The notes: generated from the letters alone by a model not told the origin. Counted from the first letter of the stretch, positions 25,228 to 33,709 are shown. The stretch is 57,250 nucleotides of DNA from Prevotella sp. (GCA_017417465.1 JAFPZD010000265.1:1-57250), one strand, 5' to 3'. Numbers and translations: made by a program.

Positions 25228-26259
25228 ATGTCAAACAATATTTTAGTAACAATGTACAGATTCAGAATTCTGCTCGGGGCGTTGCTCCTTACCTCGCAGA
25301 CGGCAGTCTTTGGCCAGGGTGCCAAGAACATCGTCATCAACGAGGTGATGACCAACAACACCCAGAGCATTGTCGATGAGTTTGGGCGTCGGTTGCCATG
25401 GATAGAGCTGGAGAACACCTCGTTCACCACCTACAATGTGCGTGGCATGTACATCACCACCGACCGCTCGGTACTCGACAAGCAGATGAGTGCCCCTGAA
25501 CGTATCAGCCGCATGAGCATCATCCCCAGCGGCGACGACCGTACCGCCATCGGGGCTCGCAAGCATCTGCTCGTCTTTTGTAATGCAAAGCCTGTCGACG
25601 GTAAGATGCACCTCTCGGTCACCCTTCCCCTGTCCGAGCCCGTGTGGATAGCCCTCTACAACGGTAATGGCGTGGAGCTTATCGACTCCGTGACCGTCCC
25701 GCCGCTGGCTGCCGACGAGAGTTTTGCCCGCACCGGTAAGCTGTGGCAGGTGAAGACTGTCGACTGCGTGACACCCGGCATCGAGAACTTCATTGAAGCC
25801 TCAGAGTCGAAGATCGAAAAGTTCAAGCGCCAGGACCCCCACGGCTTTGCCATGGCTATCATGGCCATGGGCATCGTGTTCTTCTGCCTTGCCCTCCTTT
25901 GGGTCTTCTTCACGCTCTTTGGCAGTGTCATGCGTAAGATCGAGGCCAACAAGCGCCAGTCGCAGAAGCCCGTCCTCAAACCTGTTAGCACAGCCCGCGA
26001 GCAGGGCCAGCGCACTGGCAGTAAGCAGGCAGACGCTGCCACGAAGGCCCTCGACATGGATCTCTACATGGCCGTCATCGGCATGGCCCTTAAGCAGTAC
26101 GAGGACGACGTCCACGACGTTGAGAGCGGCGTCATCACCATCAAGCCCAAGGACACGGAGTGGGACGACGAGTACTCGCAGATGACACAGTTCCGCGAGG
26201 GCATCATCCCCAGCTCACCCAAAGCACCCTCTATTCCCAAGAATCCCGAAATCAAATAA
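25228..26259 (+). CDS. OadG-family decarboxylase gamma chain with an N-terminal extracytoplasmic domain
   Basis: A 343-aa protein. ATG 25228 and ATG 25252 are both possible starts; the second places the signal peptide (MYRFRILLGALLLTSQTAVFG) right at the N-terminus. Residues 35-190 have the pattern of a lamin-tail-like domain (INEVMTNNTQSIVDEFG..LPWIELEN). One membrane helix (about 208-230) and a cytoplasmic tail follow as in OadG. In sodium-pumping decarboxylases the gamma subunit assembles and anchors the complex. The next two genes encode the biotin carrier and the beta subunit. Confidence 0.82.
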   Translation: MSNNILVTMYRFRILLGALLLTSQTAVFGQGAKNIVINEVMTNNTQSIVDEFGRRLPWIELENTSFTTYNVRGMYITTDRSVLDKQMSAPERISRMSIIPSGDDRTAIGARKHLLVFCNAKPVDGKMHLSVTLPLSEPVWIALYNGNGVELIDSVTVPPLAADESFARTGKLWQVKTVDCVTPGIENFIEASESKIEKFKRQDPHGFAMAIMAMGIVFFCLALLWVFFTLFGSVMRKIEANKRQSQKPVLKPVSTAREQGQRTGSKQADAATKALDMDLYMAVIGMALKQYEDDVHDVESGVITIKPKDTEWDDEYSQMTQFREGIIPSSPKAPSIPKNPEIK

Positions 26260-26271
26260 GTATCACGCATC

Positions 26272-26748
26272 ATGAATACATATAAGTATAAAGTGAACGG
26301 CGTTGACTATGTAGTCGAAATCGCCGACGTAGAAGGCCGCATCGCCAAAGTGAACGTCAACGGCATCCCCTTTGAGCTGGAGATGCAGAAACCCATCAAC
26401 GTGGCCAAGCACCCCTCGCTGGCACCCCATCGTCTTCAGAGCGCTCAGCAGGTGGTGCAGCCGGCAGCTCCGGCTGCTGCCGCTCCCGCTGCTGCACCTG
26501 CCGCTGTGCAGCAGCCCGCCGCTCCCGCTGGCGCTGGCAACCCGCAGAAGGCCCCGCTTCCCGGCACCGTCATCGACGTCAAGGTGCAGGTGGGTCAGCA
26601 GGTCAATGCTGGCGACATCGTCGTCGTTCTCGAGGCCATGAAGATGCAGAACAACATCGAGGCCGAGTATAGCGGCAAGGTGACGTCAATATTAGTCAAA
26701 CCGGGCGAGACGGTCATGGAAGGTGCCGTGCTGCTCACTATCGGATAA
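26272..26748 (+). CDS. Biotin carboxyl carrier subunit
   Basis: A 158-aa protein with a C-terminal biotinyl domain (about residues 88-158) containing the biotinylation motif EAMKM (Lys about 133) and an Ala/Pro-rich flexible linker (about 60-88). It carries CO2 from the carboxyltransferase to the membrane beta subunit. A short N-terminal domain (VNGVDYVVEIADVEG) is usual in the methylmalonyl-CoA / oxaloacetate decarboxylase carriers of Bacteroidetes. Confidence 0.92.
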   Translation: MNTYKYKVNGVDYVVEIADVEGRIAKVNVNGIPFELEMQKPINVAKHPSLAPHRLQSAQQVVQPAAPAAAAPAAAPAAVQQPAAPAGAGNPQKAPLPGTVIDVKVQVGQQVNAGDIVVVLEAMKMQNNIEAEYSGKVTSILVKPGETVMEGAVLLTIG

Positions 26749-26769
26749 CCAAGCCCCCCTTAGAGAATT

Positions 26770-27921
26770 ATGTTCGAATTCATAGCTGAAAACTTCAACG
26801 AGTTCCTGACCTACACTGGCTTTGCCAATGCCACGGCCGGCAACCTCATCATGATTCTGGTGGGCGCGCTCTTCATCTATCTTGCCATCAAGAAGGATTT
26901 TGAGCCGCTGCTGCTCGTTCCCATCGGACTCGGTATCATCCTCGGCAACATCCCCTTCCGTGCCGATGCAGGGCTCGAAATTGGTCTCTACGAGGACAAT
27001 TCCGTGCTGAACATCTTCTACCAGGGTGTGCGCCAGGGATGGTACCCACCGCTCATCTTCCTTGGCATCGGAGCCATGACCGACTTCTCGGCCCTGCTGG
27101 CCAATCCCAAGCTGGTGCTCATTGGCGCCGCTGCACAGTTTGGCATCTTCGGTGCTTACATGATTGCCCTGGCACTGGGCTTCGAGCCTAACCAGGCCGC
27201 AGGCATTGCCATCATTGGCGGTGCCGACGGCCCCACGGCCATCTTCCTCTCCAGCAAGCTGTCGCCCAACCTCATGGGTGCCATTGCCGTCTGTGCTTAC
27301 AGCTACATGGCACTTGTGCCCCTCATCCAGCCGCCCCTCATGCGCCTGCTTACCACGCAGAAGGAGCGTCTCATCAAGATGAAGCCCGGCCGTGAGGTGA
27401 GCCAGACGGAGCGCATCCTCTTCCCCATCATCGGCCTGCTGATGACTACGTTCATCGTGCCCTCGGGTCTGCCGCTGCTCGGCATGCTCTTCTTCGGCAA
27501 CCTCCTGAAGGAGAGTGGCAAGACCAGCCGCTTGGCAAAGACCGCAGGTGCCGCCCTGAACGACATCGTCGTCATGCTGCTCGGCCTCACCGTCGGCTGC
27601 TCGACGCAGGCTTCTGAGTTCCTGACGCTCAACACCGTGTTCATCTTCGCCATCGGTGCCTTTGCCTTTGCCATTGCCACCGCTTCCGGCGTCTGCTTCG
27701 TGAAGCTGATGAACCTGTTTCTCTCGAAGGACAAGAAGATCAACCCGCTCATTGGCAATGCCGGCGTCAGCGCCGTGCCGATGGCGGCCCGCATCTCGCA
27801 TAACCTCGGCCTTGAGTACGACCGCCACAACTTCCTCCTCATGCATGCCATGGGGCCGAACGTTGCCGGTGTCATTGGCTCGGCCGTCGCTGCCGGCGCA
27901 CTCCTCGGCTTCCTGTCGTAA
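26770..27921 (+). CDS. oadB: Sodium-pumping decarboxylase beta subunit
   Basis: A 383-aa integral membrane protein with about nine hydrophobic segments. Family motifs are seen: GxGAMTDFSALLANP (about residues 97-111), IGGADGPTAIFLSSKL, and NDIVVMLLGLTVG near the C-terminal half, which holds the Na+ and carboxybiotin sites in OadB/MmdB. It decarboxylates carboxybiotin and exports sodium. The carboxyltransferase alpha subunit is not in this window, so whether the complex uses oxaloacetate or methylmalonyl-CoA cannot be decided. Confidence 0.93.
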   Translation: MFEFIAENFNEFLTYTGFANATAGNLIMILVGALFIYLAIKKDFEPLLLVPIGLGIILGNIPFRADAGLEIGLYEDNSVLNIFYQGVRQGWYPPLIFLGIGAMTDFSALLANPKLVLIGAAAQFGIFGAYMIALALGFEPNQAAGIAIIGGADGPTAIFLSSKLSPNLMGAIAVCAYSYMALVPLIQPPLMRLLTTQKERLIKMKPGREVSQTERILFPIIGLLMTTFIVPSGLPLLGMLFFGNLLKESGKTSRLAKTAGAALNDIVVMLLGLTVGCSTQASEFLTLNTVFIFAIGAFAFAIATASGVCFVKLMNLFLSKDKKINPLIGNAGVSAVPMAARISHNLGLEYDRHNFLLMHAMGPNVAGVIGSAVAAGALLGFLS

Positions 27922-27943
27922 GGCGTTGGGGAACTTGCTCATA

Positions 27944-27980
27944 AACACTAAAGCGGCCACTTGTTGGTCGCTTTAGTGTT
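27944..27980 (+). terminator. Hairpin after the beta-subunit gene
   Basis: AACACTAAAGCG (27944-27955) pairs perfectly with CGCTTTAGTGTT (27969-27980). The T-run after it is poor, so it may act mainly as a 3' end-protecting stem. Confidence 0.75.
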
Positions 27981-28021
27981 ATGAGTAGAAGTTAGTCAAT
28001 TCAAGTTTCATAAGGAAAAAT

Positions 28022-28330
28022 ATGCACAGTATCAAGTATTATCGTGATAGCGTTTGTGCGGGAGACGACTATGTCAATTGCGGCCAGTTGATTAAGATGG
28101 CTGATGATGCCACACTGGAGGACCTGGTGCAGTTCATCATGCACACCCATTATGGACACTACAGCTTTATTCCCTACACGGGTGGCAGAGCATTTTGGGC
28201 CTTGGAATCAGATGCAGGCCGCCTTGCTGTTGTCTGCGACGATGGCAAACAGGTGACGTATTCCAGTTATAGACCCACGACGTCACTAACCGACATCGGC
28301 ATCACCAACATCATGGGTAAACACCTCTAA
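28022..28330 (+). CDS. Unrecognised 102-aa protein
   Basis: The family is not recognised. ATG follows the sequence TAAGGAAAAAT. There is no signal peptide or membrane helix. The sequence is mixed alpha/beta with aromatic-rich stretches (THYGHYSFIPYTGG, about residues 41-54) and looks like a normal folded protein with codon use like its neighbours. The gene stands alone between the decarboxylase genes and a 1.1-kb repeat block. Confidence 0.65.
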   Translation: MHSIKYYRDSVCAGDDYVNCGQLIKMADDATLEDLVQFIMHTHYGHYSFIPYTGGRAFWALESDAGRLAVVCDDGKQVTYSSYRPTTSLTDIGITNIMGKHL

Positions 28331-28340
28331 AAACCACGAG

Positions 28341-28529
28341 TGTCCCATCGTCCCAACGTCCCATCGTCCCATTAAGGTACTCTCATAATGCGGAAAAAGG
28401 GAGAATTGAATTGTACTATATATAATATATCACTATATTTATATATTATATATAGTAACCTTATTTTCTTCTATATTCACCTATTGCCATCTGCTTAATG
28501 GGACGATGGGACGATGGGACGTTGGGACA
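28341..28529. repeat. Nested inverted repeat with central AT hairpin
   Basis: The arms 28341-28376 and 28494-28529 match as reverse complements at 34 of 36 positions; each consists of short GTCCCATC/GTCCCAAC units. Between them, 28415-28430 pairs perfectly with 28441-28456 as an AT-only 16-bp stem. Bases 28440-28458 are identical to 7-25. Confidence 0.88.
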
Positions 28530-28548
28530 TTTTCTATGTTGAGAAGCG

Positions 28549-28659
28549 ATGAAGGATATGAAGGATAAAATAGCAACTTTCCTTATAGAAATTATTTATC
28601 CCCACAGATAAATGTTTTCCTTATAAGTAAGTTAGTATTCTATCCTTCATATCCTTCAT
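28549..28659. repeat. 19-bp perfect inverted repeat
   Basis: 28549-28567 is the exact reverse complement of 28641-28659. Each arm is itself a doubled ATGAAGGAT unit. Confidence 0.88.
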
Positions 28660-28804
28660 AAGTGACAAAGATGACACTCAAAAGGACAACAATTCCGTAT
28701 CGTAAGCTACGAACTAACCAGCTGTGACTGTGATACTTGTCACTCGCAAGCACACCATTCAGCGCCATTCTAAAGATGACATCGCAACAACACACTGAGC
28801 ACTC

Positions 28805-29150
28805 AAAAGTATGGCATTTAGCGCCAAAAACACGACATTTAGCACCAAAAAGGGCCGCATTTCATGTAAAAAGGGGCGCATTTCGTGCACAAAAATGCAA
28901 TTTTCTGCGCTGAAAACGCGTTTTTCTGCAACAACTCGCGCAGCACTTGGCGCAAAAAGTGCCATATTTCGAGCAAAAAATGCCGCATTTAGCACCCAAA
29001 ATGCCGTATTTAGCACACGAAAATGCCGTATTTAGCACCCGAAAATGCCGTATTTAGCACCCGAAAATGCCGCATTTTGCACCCGAAAGTGCCGTATTTA
29101 GCACCCGAAAGTGCCGCATTTAGCACCCGAAAGTGCCGCATTTAGTAACC
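28805..29150. repeat. Tandem array of about 16 units of 21-22 bp
   Basis: The right-hand units, read as CGAAAATGCCG plus TATTTAGCACC, are nearly identical; those on the left are increasingly degenerate, with 21-bp units mixed in. The units abut without spacers, so this is not a CRISPR array. A polarity of divergence from left to right is clear. Confidence 0.9.
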
Positions 29151-29152
29151 GT

Positions 29153-29266
29153 AATTCAAGTTCCGCAAGCTATGGAAACTATGCGCAGCCAGCCCCGTAG
29201 GGGCGAGAGGTAGCCACTGTCTGATGCCTACGGCATCGGTTGCGCAGAACTTGCGGAACTTGAATT
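29153..29266. repeat. REP-like palindromic element
   Basis: AATTCAAGTTCCGCAAG at 29153-29169 is the reverse complement of 29250-29266. Inside are GCCCC-GTA-GGGGC (29192-29204) and GATGCC-TAC-GGCATC (29223-29237). The folded form would be a long stem with two short side hairpins, as in REP/BIME-type elements. Confidence 0.82.
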
Positions 29267-29388
29267 TATAACTTCACCGGACTTTCGGACTGATTCGCTA
29301 AATGCACAACTTTAGTGTTTGTTACAAGAAAAAATTGTGCCGTTGACGTTAAAACGTAAAAATTGTTCGTCCGTACGCATTTTATTTG

Positions 29389-29396
29389 TAATTTTG
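29389..29396 (+). promoter_or_regulatory. Probable -7 element before the SpoIIE-type gene
   Basis: TAATTTTG, 50 bases before the ATG. The -33 position is not a clear TTTG, so strength is uncertain. Confidence 0.5.
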
Positions 29397-29445
29397 CACT
29401 CGTTCTGTGTGACGTACAACAAAGGACGACGCAATTAAAACTAGA

Positions 29446-31725
29446 ATGGACAAGAACAAGATTGCCATATCTCTGAGAAAGTGGAGGGGACTGCTGATCA
29501 TCGTCATGGCAGCCCTCCTCCTGGAGTTGTTGTCGGCCGCGCAGTACTACCTTACGCACCGCATCTTGGACGACGAGCTGGAGAAGCGTGCCGAGAGTGA
29601 GCTGACGCTGAAGGCCATCTTGATTAAGAGCAACCTTAACAGCATTGAGGCCCTGCTGGAACATTCTATGTGGAAGATTCAGGCTCATCTTGACCAACCT
29701 GACTCTGCGTATATCACGATGAGGCGACTGGTGACGATGAGCGAGCATCTGCAGGGTGCCGGCTTGGGATTCGAACCGTATTACTATCCCCAGAAAGGCC
29801 ATTTCTATGAGGTCTATGCCCGCAGGCTGTCCAATGGTGAGGTGGAGACCTCGCAAATTGGTGGCTCGGAGCACGACTATACTCAGTTGGATTTTTATAA
29901 GAGAGTTGTTCAGACTGGTAAAGGCCTATGGACAGAGCCCTATATGGACGATGCGGGCGCCAAGGCACTTATCACGACCTATTTCCAGCCTGTCCGCGAC
30001 AGGAAGGGTGGGGTGGTGGCTGTGGCTGGCGTCGACATGTCACTGGAATGGCTGACTGACACCGTTGACAATCGGCACATCTATCCCTCATCGTTTATCA
30101 TGGTGCTCACCGAGGACGATGTTCCGGTTCTTCAGCCTTTTACGGACCGCATCAGCAGCGATGTGCAACAATACGTCTACCGTCTGATCACCGACAGCAC
30201 CACTGTGGCACGTAAGAAGAGCAAAAGCGGACGGAGCACCGTGCTACATTTTGACACTGACAAGCGCGATGGTACCATCTACTATGCCTTTATGAAAGGG
30301 CAACCGCACTGGAAGATTGCTGTGGTGTGCTATGACGACGAGGTCTTCGCCTCACTGCGGCAGTTGCGCCTGTGGATGCTGGAGCTGATGCTGTTGGCTT
30401 TCTGCATCCTGCTCTATGTAGTCTGGCGTTTTGCACGTGGTGAGAAGAAGATGGTGAGCACCAACCGGCTTCTGGCTGAGAAGACACTTGAAGAAGAGCG
30501 CATGAATGGCGAACTGCGGATAGCCAGTGGCATTCAGCAGGCGCTGCTGCCTTCCGGGGCGTCGGCGCTGAAGGATGCGGGTGAGGCTCAGGTGGAGGGA
30601 CGGCTGATTCCCGCCAAGGCTGTCGGTGGCGACTTATATAATATGTTCGTGCGCGATGACAAGCTGTTTTTCTGCATCGGCGACGTCAGTGGCAAGGGTG
30701 TCCCTGCCGCGCTCATCATGGCCGTCACGCAGACGCTGTTTCACAATGTCACTTCGAGCGAGAGCAATCCTGCGCTGATCATGAACCGACTTAACGCTAC
30801 GGCTTGTCGCAATAATGAGTCGAACATGTTTGCAACATTGTTTGTCGGCGTTCTTGACCTGCCAACAGGTCGCCTGCGCTACTGCAATGCCGGACATGAG
30901 GTGCCCATGCTTTTGAGTGAAAAGTTAAGAGTGAATAGTGAAGAGTTAAGCGTGAAGCCCAACCTTCCTATCGGGCTGTTTAGCGATTTCAATTACGAGA
31001 TGCAGGAGACGGTCATGCCGCCAGGAGCAATACTGTTCCTCTATACCGACGGACTGACTGAGGCCCGACGGGGCTATAGCAACAATGCGACAAGCCAGCG
31101 CGAGGGCCAGGCTGGGAGTAAGCTGTTTGGCAGAAAGCGCGTTAGGGAGATGTTGGAAGGGTGTGGTGACATGAGTCCCAAGCAATTGGTCGACAAGGTC
31201 ATTGCCGAAGTGGCACGTTTCTCTGAGCATACCGAGCAGAGCGACGACCTGACGCTGTTGGCTATCAAATATACGCCTATGGTAGAAAAGATCGTTTTCA
31301 ACGAGGAACTGACGCTGCCTAACGACGTGAAGGAGGTTGAGAAGCTGGGCGTCTTCATCAAAGACGTAACGAGCCGTTTGAACATCGGCAAGCCTTTGGC
31401 ACCAAAGCTGCGGCTGGCCTTGGAAGAGGCAGTGGTCAACGTGATGGAATATGCCTATCCTGCGGGCAGCATGGGCGAAGTGAACATCCGCGCCCTTTCG
31501 GACGGGCAGCGGTTAAGGTTGATCATCACCGACAATGGCATCGCTTTCAATCCCACACAAGCCGCTACTGCCGACACAACGCTCTCGGCAGAAGAGCGCC
31601 CTGTAGGCGGACTGGGCATCCTGCTCATTCGCCAGTTGATGGACTCGATCAACTATGAGCGTATTGACGGGAAGAACGTGCTGACGCTCACGAAAACGTT
31701 GAATACTGAAATCAATAAAACATAA
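29446..31725 (+). CDS. Membrane sensor SpoIIE-type phosphatase with HATPase domain
   Basis: A 759-aa regulator. Membrane helices at about residues 13-34 and 308-328 flank a periplasmic dCache-like sensor (with FYKRVVQTGKGLWTEPYMD and VVAVAGVDMSLEWL). The cytoplasmic part has a PP2C/SpoIIE phosphatase (about 370-605; VGGDLYNMF, GDVSGKGVPAALIM, LYTDGLTEAR, SDDLTLLAIKY) and a C-terminal RsbW-like HATPase_c domain (about 615-755; ALEEAVVNVMEYAYP, GGLGILLIRQLMD). Joining phosphatase and anti-sigma-type kinase in one chain, with a STAS gene next, suggests a self-contained partner-switching module. Codons at 30916-30957 carry a GTGAATAGTGAAG-type repeat as an extra loop (SEKLRVNSEELSVKPN). It may control the following NRPS locus. 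Confidence 0.9.
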   Translation: MDKNKIAISLRKWRGLLIIVMAALLLELLSAAQYYLTHRILDDELEKRAESELTLKAILIKSNLNSIEALLEHSMWKIQAHLDQPDSAYITMRRLVTMSEHLQGAGLGFEPYYYPQKGHFYEVYARRLSNGEVETSQIGGSEHDYTQLDFYKRVVQTGKGLWTEPYMDDAGAKALITTYFQPVRDRKGGVVAVAGVDMSLEWLTDTVDNRHIYPSSFIMVLTEDDVPVLQPFTDRISSDVQQYVYRLITDSTTVARKKSKSGRSTVLHFDTDKRDGTIYYAFMKGQPHWKIAVVCYDDEVFASLRQLRLWMLELMLLAFCILLYVVWRFARGEKKMVSTNRLLAEKTLEEERMNGELRIASGIQQALLPSGASALKDAGEAQVEGRLIPAKAVGGDLYNMFVRDDKLFFCIGDVSGKGVPAALIMAVTQTLFHNVTSSESNPALIMNRLNATACRNNESNMFATLFVGVLDLPTGRLRYCNAGHEVPMLLSEKLRVNSEELSVKPNLPIGLFSDFNYEMQETVMPPGAILFLYTDGLTEARRGYSNNATSQREGQAGSKLFGRKRVREMLEGCGDMSPKQLVDKVIAEVARFSEHTEQSDDLTLLAIKYTPMVEKIVFNEELTLPNDVKEVEKLGVFIKDVTSRLNIGKPLAPKLRLALEEAVVNVMEYAYPAGSMGEVNIRALSDGQRLRLIITDNGIAFNPTQAATADTTLSAEERPVGGLGILLIRQLMDSINYERIDGKNVLTLTKTLNTEINKT
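30916..30957 (+). repeat. Short-period repeat inside the SpoIIE-type gene
   Basis: GAGTGAAAAGTTAAGAGTG and GAATAGTGAAGAGTTAAGCG are related imperfect copies, like the spacer repeat at the lspA start. They encode a loop after the CNAGHEVPMLL strand. Confidence 0.6.
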
Positions 31726-31729
31726 GACA

Positions 31730-32035
31730 ATGAAGACAACGATTGAACAATTAGAGGACAAGTTCCTTGTGACCCTTGAGGGAGAACTCGACACGACAGC
31801 CGCCGCAGAGGTGAGCCAGACACTTGAACCGCTTTATAGCACGAATGGCTTGGATGTCGTCATCGACTGTGAGAAACTGGAATACATCGCTTCAAGCGGC
31901 TTGCGCATTCTCATCAGTATTCTGAAGGGTGCCAAGGCTGGCGGCAGTAAGGTGGTGCTCAAGCACCTGAGCGACGACATCAAGGAAGTCTTTAAACTGA
32001 CAGGCTTCATTAATCTTTTTGAGATTGAGGAGTGA
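31730..32035 (+). CDS. STAS-domain anti-sigma factor antagonist
   Basis: A 101-aa single STAS domain. The phosphorylatable serine lies in LEYIASSGLRILISIL (about residues 46-61), the SpoIIAA/RsbV signature. It starts 4 bases after the SpoIIE-type gene. It is the expected substrate: phosphorylated by the HATPase_c domain and dephosphorylated by the PP2C domain. The sigma or other target regulated by this switch is not evident here. Confidence 0.93.
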   Translation: MKTTIEQLEDKFLVTLEGELDTTAAAEVSQTLEPLYSTNGLDVVIDCEKLEYIASSGLRILISILKGAKAGGSKVVLKHLSDDIKEVFKLTGFINLFEIEE

Positions 32036-32040
32036 GAGGA

Positions 32041-32317
32041 GTTAGGAGTTGAGGAGGTGTGGAGGTAAAGTAGAATAGTTCTGCTGCGGATAGTAAATCG
32101 TCAAATCATAAATAGAAAAGGAGTAGAGGAGGAAAGGAGTAGAGGAGGTAAAGTAGAATAGTTCTGCTGCGGATAGCAAATCGTCAAATAGTCAAATCGT
32201 AAATAAATAGTAAATCGTAAATTGTCAAATAGTAAATAGAAATAAATCGTCAAATCGTAAATAGAAAAGGAGTAGGGGAGGAAAGGAGTAGAGAAGTAAA
32301 AAGTAGTAAGAAATAGC
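32041..32317. repeat. Spacer made of short repeats before the barrel gene
   Basis: The 33 bases at 32061-32093 recur at 32144-32176 (offset 83). Bases 32095-32144 recur with few changes at 32243-32292. Between are AAATCGTCAAATAGT-type 7-8 bp units. The whole spacer consists of such units, and a promoter cannot be picked out. Pieces recur inside the NRPS gene (see 36288-36320 and 40667-40716). Confidence 0.8.
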
Positions 32318-32318
32318 T

Positions 32319-33659
32319 ATGAGAGGACTATTAGCACTGCTGATGCTGCTGCCCGTCAGTAGTTGGGCGCAGGATACACTGTTTACCGCCAATCTGCAGT
32401 TGCTCACGCGTGGTGAGCTGCGCAATGGCGGAATATCATCCGATGTCGAAGAAGCGACAACGGAAGACCGGTCGGCCTTTATCCTCGACCGCGAGCGTCT
32501 GGTACTTGACTATCAGCGCGACTGGTTAGAAGCGAGGACGAGCTTCCAGCATGTGGGTACGTGGGGCCATGAGGGCACTGCCACCACGAGTGTCTATGAG
32601 GCGTGGGCCAAGATGAGCGCCCGTAATGGGCTCTTTGCGCAGATAGGGCGCCTGGCATTGCGGTACGACGATGAGCGTATCGTTGGCTCTGACGACTGGG
32701 TGATGGCTGCCATGACTCACGACGCCCTGCGGCTGGGTTACGAGAGTAGACAGGCAGGCAACGGTCTGTCGGGCGTGGGGCAAGGCCACAAGTTGCACGT
32801 CATTCTGGCCTACAACCAGAACATGCGTGCCATGAGGGAGGCTGGCTCATACTATACCGGCGGAAGCCGCCCTTACAAGACCATGCAGACCGTGTGGTAT
32901 CACTACGACGTTCCGAAGGTACCGTTAGGTGCCTCGCTGCTGCTGATGAACATCGGTATGCAAGCCGGCGATAAGGACGGTCGGCTGGAGAATGCACCTC
33001 ATACCGAGTGGCAGATGCTGTACGGCGGCTACGTCAAGTATGCACCACGCCACTTCTCGTTAGAGGGCTCCTACTATCGCCAGACGGGGCATGATGAGTA
33101 TGCGGCCAAGCTCAGTGCGTGGATGGCCAGTGTGAAGGCCACCTACCAGTTTTCAATCTCCAGTCTTCAGTCGTCAGTCGTCGTAGGCTATGACTACCTG
33201 AGCGGTGACGACTATGTGGCCGTTGTCAACAAGGGTGGCTTGGGCATGCCCCGCCATGAGGTGAACAAAGGCTTCAACCCTGTGTATGGCTCCCATCATA
33301 AGTTCTATGGGGCCATGGACTTCTTCTACCTCAGCACCTATGTCAACGGCTTTACCCCCGGACTTCGTAACGCCTATATTGGTGGCAACTGTCGACCGTT
33401 GAAGAACCTGAATCTGAAGGCGACCTACCACTATCTGGCTACTGGCACCAAACTGGATGAGCTGGATAGGACACTTGGACACGAGATAGAGCTGGAAGTG
33501 GCCTATACACTGGCCAAGGACGTCAAACTCTCAGCTGGTTTCTCGTACATGACAGGCACCGAGACAATGGAGCGCCTAAAACGTGCCAGTGGTGACGGCA
33601 GTCTGCGCTGGGGATGGCTCTCGCTGATTGTCACGCCCCGCCTTTTCACCATAAAATAG
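32319..33659 (+). CDS. Outer-membrane beta-barrel protein (alginate-export/porin-like)
   Basis: A 446-aa protein with a signal peptide (MRGLLALLMLLPVSSWAQ) and amphipathic strands throughout. Elements such as SAFILDRERLVLDYQRDWLEARTSF, VYEAWAKMSARNGLFAQIGR and the final strand resemble alginate-export-like porins of Bacteroidetes. It is placed between the STAS gene and the NRPS gene and could be the outer-membrane exit for the NRPS product, with the MATE protein as the inner-membrane step (inference). A CAGTCGT heptamer repeat (33161-33183) lies in a strand-loop region. Confidence 0.75.
   Translation: MRGLLALLMLLPVSSWAQDTLFTANLQLLTRGELRNGGISSDVEEATTEDRSAFILDRERLVLDYQRDWLEARTSFQHVGTWGHEGTATTSVYEAWAKMSARNGLFAQIGRLALRYDDERIVGSDDWVMAAMTHDALRLGYESRQAGNGLSGVGQGHKLHVILAYNQNMRAMREAGSYYTGGSRPYKTMQTVWYHYDVPKVPLGASLLLMNIGMQAGDKDGRLENAPHTEWQMLYGGYVKYAPRHFSLEGSYYRQTGHDEYAAKLSAWMASVKATYQFSISSLQSSVVVGYDYLSGDDYVAVVNKGGLGMPRHEVNKGFNPVYGSHHKFYGAMDFFYLSTYVNGFTPGLRNAYIGGNCRPLKNLNLKATYHYLATGTKLDELDRTLGHEIELEVAYTLAKDVKLSAGFSYMTGTETMERLKRASGDGSLRWGWLSLIVTPRLFTIK
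33161..33183 (+). repeat. Heptamer repeat in the barrel gene
   Basis: Three CAGTCKT-type units in coding sequence (encoding SLQSSVVV). Confidence 0.55.
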
Positions 33660-33709
33660 GTCTATTCTACTTTACCTCCACAACTCCTCAATTCCTAAAA
33701 CCCAAAGCT

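Larger units (their letters stand above)
28331..29445. other. 1.1-kb gene-free repeat block
   Basis: In order it holds a 36-bp imperfect inverted repeat enclosing an AT-rich hairpin (28341-28529), a 19-bp perfect inverted repeat (28549-28659), a 16-unit tandem array (28805-29150), a REP-like palindrome with two internal hairpins (29153-29266) and a promoter-like element (29389-29396). Open frames across the array on both strands follow from its periodicity and do not look like genes. Confidence 0.8.

Noticed and set aside
28811-29035. Open frames on both strands across the 28.8-kb array
   Set aside because: The products are translated repeats (NAAFST/NAVFST-type) that exist because many units are 21 bp long. 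There is no start context or independent codon signal.
28805-29150. CRISPR array
   Set aside because: Units abut without unique spacers, diverge gradually and no cas gene is present. The same reasoning excludes 54527-54636.
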